Shown piece by piece: positions 55,365-63,064 of a stretch of DNA of 64,000 bases. The stretch covers positions 1 through 64,000 of the forward strand of contig WGNL01000029.1 in the NCBI GenBank assembly GCA_016124585.1, read 5' to 3'. The stretch is from Bacteroidota bacterium. GTDB taxonomy: Bacteria; Bacteroidota; Bacteroidia; Chitinophagales; Saprospiraceae. The notes under the pieces are model-generated. The model was not told the origin of the DNA, did not search any database, and was given only the letters and a program-made list of their open reading frames with translations. The position numbers were made by a program, and so were the translations under genes. The stretch's first letter is position 1, and each line of letters starts with the position of its first letter.

Positions 55365-55411
55365 GGCTTGGTGCCCGAACCTCATTTAAAACGAGGTTCG
55401 GGTATCAAGCC
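55365..55411. terminator. Strong stem-loop between metalloprotease and caspase genes
   Basis: CCCGAACCTC (55374-55383) pairs perfectly with GAGGTTCGGG (55393-55402) around a nine-base loop. Outer arms GGCTTG and CAAGCC extend it after a three-base mismatch on each side. It begins two bases past the metalloprotease stop codon. No T-run follows on the minus strand, so it may be an attenuator or RNA-processing site rather than a full terminator. Confidence 0.65.
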
Positions 55412-55413
55412 GT

Positions 55414-57024
55414 TTAATGCCATACATGTAGTACAAGTTTGGCCATCTCCTCCACCTTTCCGCTGTTACTGACTTTGATGGAAGTGATGAAATTATCCTG
55501 CGGTTTTTTCGAAGATAAAAAATAGCCCGTGTTAGTGTTGATCAAGTTGTAATAAAACATTCGATCAATGGGGCCTTCTAAGTCCAACAAGTCAATATTG
55601 TTGGCAAGATTGGGCTGAAAACGGATGATGCTCACAGTGTTGCCTTGGTTGTTCCCAAACGTTAAAGTTTCGGTGTTGCCTTCGGCAAGCTGCTTAAAAA
55701 AACTCCCGTTTTCATCCAGTTTCATGGGGGAAACTTGGCTCATCTTGGACATTTTTATGCCACTCATCAACGAAAGGAACCGCTCAGGAAATTGGAATTC
55801 CCGGTCAGGAGCCACAGTCGTTCCTGTGTTGCGAAGCACTTCCAAATTGAAGCGAGCAGCGGCAGCCACGGGCTGGTTTTTGGAATTCAGCAATGCGCCA
55901 AAGCCTGATTCTGCCATCGCTTGCTGGTTCAGCAGCGCAAAGATGATGGCTTCTACCAGTGCATATTTTTGCCCGATGGCAGCATTTTTCGACATCGCTT
56001 TTCTCAGTTTCTTTTTTTGAAAATAGGCCAGTGCATCGCTCGGTTTTTGCTGCAAAGTCAAGGCGCAGACATAGTTCAACTTGGCAGTCAAAAAGTTTCT
56101 GTCCAAGGCTATCGCCTGCATGAAATAGGTGGTGGCTCTGGTCAAAAGTTGGAGCCGTTGCAGCTTTTCATTGAAGGTCAATATAGGGGGAGGGACGCCA
56201 CGGATCTTGTCCAGTTGAGTAGAGGCATCCAACTCTACGGGGTAAACAAATCGGTCGGTTTCATCCTGGTAAAACTGCATCGCTTGGTACAAATACAACA
56301 CACCTAGATTGTTGAACACCTCTCGCCCCTGGTAATATTGTAGGATGAACTCGTAATTGGTGATAGCTTGGTCGTAAAACTTGTAGTTAGGGGAACAGTT
56401 GCTTGCAGCAATCAGGTAACTGCTCGCTTCGTAGAGGTCGATAAGTTTGCTTGAAATCTCGATGACCTCATTGACCGAGCGGCGGCGCTCTTCCAGACTT
56501 GGGTAGCCACGAATGGTTTTGCCAGTGAGGCCATAGCTGTCGTAAAGCAAGGACAGCAATTTGGGTAAAACCTTGGTAAGTCGATAGCCAGCCAGATAAG
56601 CGGTAAAAACTCCGTTGATATCTGCCCCTTTTTCATTGCGGGTGTCGGCTTCGAACTGCTGGTCATAAGCCAAAAAATTAGAAGGAGTCTTACCTTTTTT
56701 GGCTTCTTTTTGAAAAGCATGTGATAGCTCATGTGCCAAAATAAATGCCAGTGACTCCATGGAGTCCTTTCCCATCTTTAAGCAAATATCATAGGTTTTC
56801 TCGTCCAAGATGATCAAGTTCTTGGCGTAATAATATGCTGCTCCCTTCCCATTTTCCTTCGACATTTCCAACTTGGGTTTCGGTACGGCAAACTGCCCAG
56901 CGGCCAAGTAGAGTTTGTCCAAAACAGCTTGTGCGACGTTCAATTTTGATGTGGCGTCGGCACGGCAGGTTATTGCGCAAGCAAAAACCAACACACCGAC
57001 GAGGATGCTTGATATTTTGTGCAT
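55414..57024 (-). CDS. Exported M48-like metalloprotease with TPR region
   Basis: The 536-residue protein has a signal peptide (about residues 1-22). A gluzincin-type site follows: HELSH (98-102), with QQFEADTRNEKGAD about 20 residues on supplying the third ligand (Glu125) and Asp, as in M48 peptidases. From about residue 195 it turns into TPR-like helices, including FVYPVELDASTQL and TTYFMQAIALDRNFLTAKLNYVCALTLQQ, then a beta-rich C-terminal domain. Its C-terminal half is similar to the partial gene at 63065-64000. It lies between the TPR one-TM gene and the caspase gene, all minus strand. Confidence 0.83.
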   Translation of the reverse strand: MHKISSILVGVLVFACAITCRADATSKLNVAQAVLDKLYLAAGQFAVPKPKLEMSKENGKGAAYYYAKNLIILDEKTYDICLKMGKDSMESLAFILAHELSHAFQKEAKKGKTPSNFLAYDQQFEADTRNEKGADINGVFTAYLAGYRLTKVLPKLLSLLYDSYGLTGKTIRGYPSLEERRRSVNEVIEISSKLIDLYEASSYLIAASNCSPNYKFYDQAITNYEFILQYYQGREVFNNLGVLYLYQAMQFYQDETDRFVYPVELDASTQLDKIRGVPPPILTFNEKLQRLQLLTRATTYFMQAIALDRNFLTAKLNYVCALTLQQKPSDALAYFQKKKLRKAMSKNAAIGQKYALVEAIIFALLNQQAMAESGFGALLNSKNQPVAAAARFNLEVLRNTGTTVAPDREFQFPERFLSLMSGIKMSKMSQVSPMKLDENGSFFKQLAEGNTETLTFGNNQGNTVSIIRFQPNLANNIDLLDLEGPIDRMFYYNLINTNTGYFLSSKKPQDNFITSIKVSNSGKVEEMAKLVLHVWH

Positions 57025-57048
57025 AGCGGATTGTGAATGGTTAACTGA

Positions 57049-57870
57049 TCAATGCCCAATCAACTGGAGGATGCCCTTTGCTGCCTGTTGGTCTTTGCTT
57101 TCAGGGTTGCTGGCTAGTTGGTTGAAAAGCTCTTCGGCTTTTGCGAAGCCACCGTCCACCTTGAAGTAGCAAAGTCCAAGGTACCACATGGCGTCCAGTT
57201 TGAAGCTGGAGGTTTCGGAAGTGGTGATGGGTTGCAAGACCTCCACGGCTCGGGCATAGCGGGATTCGTTCAGGTGCGACATGCCGAGGTAAAACTGGGC
57301 CGTATCGTTTTCAGGATGGTACACCAAAAAAGTGTCGAGTGCGACCATGGCTTCGTTGTATTTGCCATCATTGTAGAGTTTCAATGCTTCCAGCAGGCTG
57401 TCCTGGGCAGTGGAAGTTGAGTCGCCAAGCAAGCCGGATGATGCCTGAAGACTCTCGGCAATGGCTGCGGATTTGGCGGTTTCAGGTTTGAAATTACTGG
57501 CAAAAAGCTGTTCTGCGTTGGGAGGTGTTTGGCGGAAAAAGCCCCACCAAACTAAGCCTACCAAAATGACGGCGGCGGCGGCGATGGAAATCAATTTTTT
57601 CATTTCAAATTTTTTAGGTTGAAGTGATACGATTTTTCCTGCGGTAAAAAACTGCTGTTCGGCTTTGCGCTGGTCTGCGGCGGCTATGCTTTTCCGCAAG
57701 TCGTCGTCGCCCACCAAGCCAATGCCCAGCAGTAGCTTTTCTTCCAATTTTACATCCTTTGCCAACTGTTCATTGGCACTTATTTCATTTTCAAAATCTG
57801 ATGTTTCAGCTTGATTCATGTTCCCGCTCAGGTACTTGTGAATCCGGTCTATGTAATCGTTGTTTTCCAT
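57049..57870 (-). CDS. One-TM TPR protein, probable anti-sigma/sensor
   Basis: The 273-residue protein has a cytoplasmic N-terminal region (about 1-88; DYIDRIHKYLSGNMNQAETSDFENEISAN, similar to anti-sigma N-termini but without a zinc HxxxCxxC motif). One transmembrane helix follows at about 92-112 (ISIAAAAVILVGLVWWGFF), and then a periplasmic TPR domain (YNDGKYNEAMVALDTFLVYHPENDTAQFYLGM and two more units). It follows the ECF sigma gene by 14 bases and precedes the metalloprotease by 24. This arrangement fits an anti-sigma factor whose periplasmic TPRs sense envelope state; direct evidence is only topology and position. Confidence 0.78.
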   Translation of the reverse strand: MENNDYIDRIHKYLSGNMNQAETSDFENEISANEQLAKDVKLEEKLLLGIGLVGDDDLRKSIAAADQRKAEQQFFTAGKIVSLQPKKFEMKKLISIAAAAVILVGLVWWGFFRQTPPNAEQLFASNFKPETAKSAAIAESLQASSGLLGDSTSTAQDSLLEALKLYNDGKYNEAMVALDTFLVYHPENDTAQFYLGMSHLNESRYARAVEVLQPITTSETSSFKLDAMWYLGLCYFKVDGGFAKAEELFNQLASNPESKDQQAAKGILQLIGH

Positions 57871-57884
57871 ACTGTGTTGATTCG

Positions 57885-58460
57885 TTAAAGGTTTTTGAAA
57901 AGGTCGGTAGCTTTCACCAGCTTCCGCAAATACTCCAAGCAGCGGAATTTTTTGACTTTCACAAATGCCTCCGTGTACCCGGTCAGTTCAGCAATTTGCG
58001 CATGGGAAAGGCTCTGGTAAAACGAGTAGGTAATCACCGACCGACAATCTGCCTCCAACTGTCCTAGTTTGTCGTTCATGAGGTTGAGCATGGCATCTTT
58101 TTCTACAGCAGCCAGCGCGGCATTGGCATCTTCGGCTTTGCCCAAAAAATTGAAATGCTCATTGTCCATGCTGATTTCGACCGTAGGTTTGCCTGCTTTT
58201 TTCAGGTAAATATTTCTGGCAACGGCATAAATGAAAGTACTCGCTTTGCTGGTCAGCACGAATTCCGGGTCCCGAAGTTTTTTGATGAAGACAAACAGTG
58301 CTTCCTGGAAAACATCCCTGGCATCTTCGGTACTTCCGTTGTACTTGAAAACCAAGTCTTCCACCATGCGGAAATAGCGGTTGTACAATTCTTCGAAAGC
58401 CTGGGGAGAGCCCTTTCGAAGTTCCGTCAGGTAAGCGTTGTCAACGGTAATTTCTTGCAT
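57885..58460 (-). CDS. ECF RNA polymerase sigma factor
   Basis: The 191-residue product has sigma region 2 (GSPQAFEELYNRYFRMVEDLVFKYNGSTEDARDVFQEALFVFIKKL, then ASTFIYAVARNIYLKK) and region 4 (ADCRSVITYSFYQSLSHAQIAELTGYTEAFVKVKKFRCLEYLRK). It is the first gene of a minus-strand cluster with the one-TM TPR protein, the metalloprotease and the caspase, so it probably drives that cluster, perhaps itself included. A TAACTTTG element lies 30 bases upstream of the start. Confidence 0.92.
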   Translation of the reverse strand: MQEITVDNAYLTELRKGSPQAFEELYNRYFRMVEDLVFKYNGSTEDARDVFQEALFVFIKKLRDPEFVLTSKASTFIYAVARNIYLKKAGKPTVEISMDNEHFNFLGKAEDANAALAAVEKDAMLNLMNDKLGQLEADCRSVITYSFYQSLSHAQIAELTGYTEAFVKVKKFRCLEYLRKLVKATDLFKNL

Positions 58461-58489
58461 ACTAGATTGTTAGGTGTTTGAGACAGGCT

Positions 58490-58497
58490 CAAAGTTA
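58490..58497 (-). promoter_or_regulatory. Candidate -7 element for the sigma factor operon
   Basis: On the minus strand it reads TAACTTTG, matching TAnnTTTG, 29 bases upstream of the sigma start codon. It abuts the T-run of the terminator at 58501-58531, so both functions share sequence. The -33 region is not clear. Confidence 0.4.
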
Positions 58498-58531
58498 AAA
58501 AAGCCCCGGCCAACTTTTTCGCCGGGGGCTT
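58498..58531 (-). terminator. Intrinsic terminator of the gene at 58627
   Basis: GCCCCGGC pairs with GCCGGGGGC, with one bulged base, around a ten-base loop. On the minus strand it is followed by TTTTTT. It separates the small exported protein gene from the sigma factor operon on the same strand. Confidence 0.8.
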
Positions 58532-58626
58532 CCTTATGATTAGTTATGCAAAGAAAAACTCGGAAAACTTAAAAATTCAGCTAACGACTAACTAAAAAAA
58601 ACAGGAATCAAGTTTTAGCATGGCTA

Positions 58627-59064
58627 TTAATTTCCAGAAAAAGCCCATCCCTCGTTTGTTTGAACCAGCTTCATCTCGCCTGCATATACTTTTTTAGGAA
58701 GGTTCAAACTGCCTTCAACCTTGGTTGCGCAGCTTCCAAATTCCTCCATCAAGGCAATGACTTCCAAGGCTCCATCCCGGGTGATAGTCAATGACGCTCC
58801 CGACTCCAACACCAAGGCGTTCACTTCTGGGCCTTCTTCATTGATGCATGGGTAAAAACCTGAACCTGTTGTAACATCAGGAACAATCACGGTTTGGAAT
58901 GCATCGGGCACTTGGTTGGCGCTCCAGTTTTTTGGACAATTCCAGTTGGTGGTTTGGCCGGGCGTTCCCCCTTTCCAAATATTGATTTTTTGTGCTTGAA
59001 TTTGGGTCAAACTTCCGAACAAGAACATGCAAATTGTTGCGAAGAAAAATTGATTCGTTTTCAT
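58627..59064 (-). CDS. Small exported beta-helix-like protein
   Basis: The ATG at 59064 gives 145 residues with a signal peptide ending QIQAQ. The mature part (IWKGGTPGQTTNWNCPKNWSANQVPD... VIVPDVTTGSGFYPCINE) resembles the N-terminal repeat of Bacteroidota secreted beta-helix proteins. An ESGASLTITRDGALEVI segment is similar to autotransporter/pectate-lyase-like coils. It is short, so it may be a stand-alone fragment or adapter. The upstream extension was rejected because it removes the signal. It ends before a strong terminator. Confidence 0.6.
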   Translation of the reverse strand: MKTNQFFFATICMFLFGSLTQIQAQKINIWKGGTPGQTTNWNCPKNWSANQVPDAFQTVIVPDVTTGSGFYPCINEEGPEVNALVLESGASLTITRDGALEVIALMEEFGSCATKVEGSLNLPKKVYAGEMKLVQTNEGWAFSGN

Positions 59065-59302
59065 GATTTCGAGATTGAAGAGTGAAATTTTTAATTGTTT
59101 TATGCCCATCAATACCTTAATCTTGAAGTGGTTATCAGGCTGCGCTCTATTTTTTTGAAATTTTTTCATGGACTTGTTTCTGCCAGCCCTCAAATTTTCA
59201 AAGCTGTTCGCTGATAACCTTCGCCATAAAAGCTGTAACTATGAGCGTTTAATTTACCCAACCTGAATCCTGCCCGTTTTAAAAAAGAAACCATTGAAAA
59301 CT

Positions 59303-62300
59303 ATGAAAAAACAGCTGTTAAACACCTGCCTTTTATCCATGTGTGCCGCCTTGGCGCTAGCTCAAAAACCTGAACTTGGCATTCCAGTTGGCCATTCCGA
59401 CCGCATCAATTCTGTTGATTTTTCACCTGACGGTCAATTCGCCGTTTCCGGTTCCAGCGACAAGACCATCCGGCTTTGGGATGTGGGCAGCGGCCGATTG
59501 TTGAAACTTTGGGAACCTTACCAACTTGAAGTCGGCTCTGCGGATATTTCGGCAGTTGGCTTCGGCAACGATGGCAAATACATTGTAGAAGGGGCAAAGG
59601 TTTTTAGGAATCCGTTTCAAATGCTCGAAATCGGCAGCACCGATACGGGCAGCGTGCGGGTAATCAAAGACCCAAATTGGAAATTGGAGGATTTACAGCC
59701 GTTCATCCGAGCGCTTTGCTTGACAGCGGATGGCGACCAGGCACTGACCCTGACCAACGAAAGAACTGCTGATGGCAGCACGAAAACCTGGCTCTTGAAA
59801 ATCTGGAATATAAAAAATGGCAAATTGCTCAAGACCCTGCCTGATCAAACCGATGAAATTACCGCCTTGTGCCTTTCGCCTGATGGCCGTTGGGCCTACG
59901 CAGGAGCCATCACTGGTGCTGTGCAACGTTGGGACATCCGCAAGGAGAAAGTGGATCTGTTGTATAAAAATGTACACAACGGCTATGTCAAATCACTCGA
60001 TATTTCACCCGATGGAACCCTGCTGCTTTCGGCTTCAGATGGTGGTAGCTTAAAATTGTTTCGTGCTGATGACCCATCTGCATCGCCGATTGCCAGCTTC
60101 CCCGATGCATGGGTTTTGGGTAATGGGCAAGGCGCCGTTTTTTCAAAAGATGGAACTAAAATCGCCTACGCCAACCGTGACAAGGCCGTCGTGGTTTGGG
60201 ATATTGCAACGCAAACACAAATTGCCAAGCTGGAAGGACACGCTGAGGAAATTTCGGCGCTCCGTTTTTCACCAGATGGCACAAAGTTGATTTCTGGAGA
60301 CTCTGGCAAATCGCTGATTATTTGGGATTTAGCATCGCAAAAGCCATCGCACATCCTCAGTGGGAATTCGTACCGGCTCAAACAGGCTTTTTTTTCGAAG
60401 AACAAGGAGAGGCTGGTGACCGTGTCGGAATTCAACAAGACGATTGTCTCTTGGAATGCCTTGAAAGGTACGGTTGACCGTGTTTTTGCTGGCCACAAAG
60501 GCGATGTGGTGGCATGTTGTCTGTCGCCAAATGGCCGCTACCTGATTTCAAGTGGCGAGGACAAACAGGTGATTTTATGGGATTTCGAATCTGGTGAAAT
60601 ATTGAAGTCGCTGCAAACCAAAAACGACATCGTGACTAGTTTGGCCATTTCACCGGACAATAAGTTTGCCTTGACTGGTACTTACGAACGCATGGTCGTG
60701 CTTTGGGATTTGGAGGAAGAAAAACCCTTGAAATCCTTCACTGGACACAACGGGAAGGTCACTTCAGTGGCATTCTCCCCAGATGGAAAAATGGCCATGT
60801 CAGCTGCCGACGACAATACGGTGGCGGTGTACGACGTGACCTTGCGCAAGCTGGTGAGCACGATTCCGGGCCAAGCCAACCGTTGGTCGCCTGTTGCTTT
60901 TTCACCGGATGGCAAAACCTTTCTTTCCATTGCGTTTGAGGCGTCAAAAGTGGAGTGGTGGGATATTGCGAGCAAAACCATCATTAGAACTTTCAGTCTG
61001 AGCAATGGCCCCGATGCCCGTTTTCCCGACCTCATTTACCGGACCTCATTGGCCACAGCCGTATTTTCTCCAAATGGTGACCGATTTTTGCTAAGCTCTG
61101 GCAACGACGTGCTGCTTTGGAATTTAAAGGAGGACAAGCCAAAATTCCTACATGGGCATCAGTCGCTGGTGCGGTCGGTCAGCTTTTCGCCGGATGGAAA
61201 AATGGCTATGTCCGCTGGCAACGACGGCAATATCCGATTTTGGGACGGGCTGTCTGGCAAACCGCTCTGCACAGTGCTGTCATTGGGGGGGGCTGAGTGG
61301 GCTGCCATCACTCCCGAGGGCCTTTTCGACGGTTCTCCGAAAGCGCTGGCTTCCATGTACTACGTGGTTGGAACAGAGACCATTGAACTGGAGCAAATGA
61401 AGGGCCGCTACTACGAACCGGATATGCTCCCAATCTTGCTAGGACTACGGCTCGGTACCTTGCGGGAAGTGCCGCCGCTTGGCGACATGGAACTTTTCCC
61501 AGAGTTAGCTGCGGATTTGAAGAAGGGTAAATTGGTCATTGATTTAAAAAAACGAGGTAGAGGTGGCGTGGGACTTGTGTCGGTATCCGTGAATGGGACG
61601 GAAGTACTATCCGATGCCTGTGGGGGGGCTTCCGGCTGTAAAATTGAACTCACTGAATTTCAAAAGCATTTTTTTACCACCAACAAGGAACAGAACACGA
61701 TTTCAGTGCAGGTGACCAACGAAGGCGGCTGGCTTAAAAGTCCTCCAAAACTGCTGCACCCATTTTTAAAATCCAAAGGCGATGGTGCAGGAGAAGTTGG
61801 CGATGAAATGGTTTTTGGAGAACCCAACCCCCCAAGTTTTTATGCAATTGTGGTAGGTACTTCGAATTACGCCGGATCGAGCTTAACGTTGCGTTTCCCT
61901 GACCTCGATGCCCACGCCATTGGCAAAACCTTGGAAACCATTGCCGCCGGTACGGAATTGTTCAACGACCGTGTAACCGTCAAGCAACTCACCACGGATG
62001 CCACGGATGCCAGTAGTTTGCCCAGCAAGGCGAATATTCGGGCAGCGTTCAAACAGATGGAAGCGACCAATGCGGAAGATGTGCTGTTCCTTTATTTTTC
62101 TGGTCATGGTGCTACCTACACGGATGGCAACAAGGAAGATTTTTACTACTTGACCAAGGATGTGAGTGACATGCAACTCAACGATGACGTGAGTTTGCGG
62201 AACAGCGTCTGCATCTCCACCGATACTCTGAATGCATGGTTGAGCGAGATTCCCGCCAAAAAACGGGTCATCATTTTCGATGCCTGCCACTCTGGCAAGG

Positions 62301-63010
62301 CTGCCGAGGCTTTGAAGGGGAGCAAGGCACCACAGGCTTCGCAAAAGCGGGAGTTGCAGCGGCTTCAGGATCGTTCTGGCACTTTTGTTTTGGCAGGTTG
62401 CGAAGCAAACCAACTCAGCTACGAAGACCCAGACTTGCTGCAACAGGGCTTGTTGACTTACGGGCTGCTCTACGGTTTGCAGAGCCGGAAGGGAACACTC
62501 ACTGATGGGGCGGTGGATGTTCAAACGCTTTTTCAATTTGCCCGGGACGAGGTGCCAAATTTGGCGAGCGACCTGAACCTCTACCAAAAACCCGTGCTGA
62601 CCGTGCCCAGTGGCGATGCGTCCAGTTTCTCCATCGGCTGGGTACACCCCGGCACTAATATTCAGTTGGAGCGCAAAAACCAGTTTGTTATCCAGAGCAT
62701 GTTCCTGAACAAAGAAGGATTCAACGACGACCTTGGTTTATCTGTCGCATTCGATGACAGACTGACGGAAGGCGGCATAGAAGGCAATTTGGGAAAAATG
62801 GTTTTCGCTAATACACGGCAATTGCATGAGGCCTGCGCCATCCGTGGACTTTACACGGTTGCAGATGGTAAAATTACTAGGTTGGATGGGCGGATTTTTC
62901 TTCCAAACAACGTCACCAAGGAGTTTGTGGTTCAAAACGTGCCTTCAACGGATGTAACTGGACTCGTGGACAAAATCGTTTCGGAGGTAAACAGTAAACT
63001 AGTGGATTAG
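59303..63010 (+). CDS. Exported caspase-family protein with 14 WD40-like repeats
   Basis: The ATG at 59303 gives 1235 residues with a signal peptide ending LALAQ. About 14 WD40-like units follow (about residues 25-660); many carry the FSPDG and W-D motifs, for example INSVDFSPDGQFAVSGSSD and VRSVSFSPDGKMAMSAGND, enough for two seven-bladed propellers. A linker (WAAITPEGLFDGSPKALASM, then YYEPDMLPILL) matches other WD40-caspase proteins. The caspase domain (about 846-1110) has His935 in YFSGHG and Cys995 in DACHSG. It reads towards the metalloprotease paralogue at 63065. It is exported, so it cannot act in the cytoplasm. Confidence 0.87.
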   Translation: MKKQLLNTCLLSMCAALALAQKPELGIPVGHSDRINSVDFSPDGQFAVSGSSDKTIRLWDVGSGRLLKLWEPYQLEVGSADISAVGFGNDGKYIVEGAKVFRNPFQMLEIGSTDTGSVRVIKDPNWKLEDLQPFIRALCLTADGDQALTLTNERTADGSTKTWLLKIWNIKNGKLLKTLPDQTDEITALCLSPDGRWAYAGAITGAVQRWDIRKEKVDLLYKNVHNGYVKSLDISPDGTLLLSASDGGSLKLFRADDPSASPIASFPDAWVLGNGQGAVFSKDGTKIAYANRDKAVVVWDIATQTQIAKLEGHAEEISALRFSPDGTKLISGDSGKSLIIWDLASQKPSHILSGNSYRLKQAFFSKNKERLVTVSEFNKTIVSWNALKGTVDRVFAGHKGDVVACCLSPNGRYLISSGEDKQVILWDFESGEILKSLQTKNDIVTSLAISPDNKFALTGTYERMVVLWDLEEEKPLKSFTGHNGKVTSVAFSPDGKMAMSAADDNTVAVYDVTLRKLVSTIPGQANRWSPVAFSPDGKTFLSIAFEASKVEWWDIASKTIIRTFSLSNGPDARFPDLIYRTSLATAVFSPNGDRFLLSSGNDVLLWNLKEDKPKFLHGHQSLVRSVSFSPDGKMAMSAGNDGNIRFWDGLSGKPLCTVLSLGGAEWAAITPEGLFDGSPKALASMYYVVGTETIELEQMKGRYYEPDMLPILLGLRLGTLREVPPLGDMELFPELAADLKKGKLVIDLKKRGRGGVGLVSVSVNGTEVLSDACGGASGCKIELTEFQKHFFTTNKEQNTISVQVTNEGGWLKSPPKLLHPFLKSKGDGAGEVGDEMVFGEPNPPSFYAIVVGTSNYAGSSLTLRFPDLDAHAIGKTLETIAAGTELFNDRVTVKQLTTDATDASSLPSKANIRAAFKQMEATNAEDVLFLYFSGHGATYTDGNKEDFYYLTKDVSDMQLNDDVSLRNSVCISTDTLNAWLSEIPAKKRVIIFDACHSGKAAEALKGSKAPQASQKRELQRLQDRSGTFVLAGCEANQLSYEDPDLLQQGLLTYGLLYGLQSRKGTLTDGAVDVQTLFQFARDEVPNLASDLNLYQKPVLTVPSGDASSFSIGWVHPGTNIQLERKNQFVIQSMFLNKEGFNDDLGLSVAFDDRLTEGGIEGNLGKMVFANTRQLHEACAIRGLYTVADGKITRLDGRIFLPNNVTKEFVVQNVPSTDVTGLVDKIVSEVNSKLVD

Positions 63011-63064
63011 GCCAATAAATCTGGTTTCAAAATCACAAACCACGCACCGATTTTACGCCAATTT

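Noticed and set aside
61883-62647. 254-codon minus-strand frame opposite the WD40-caspase gene
   Set aside because: It covers the caspase domain coding sequence and lacks any family motif.
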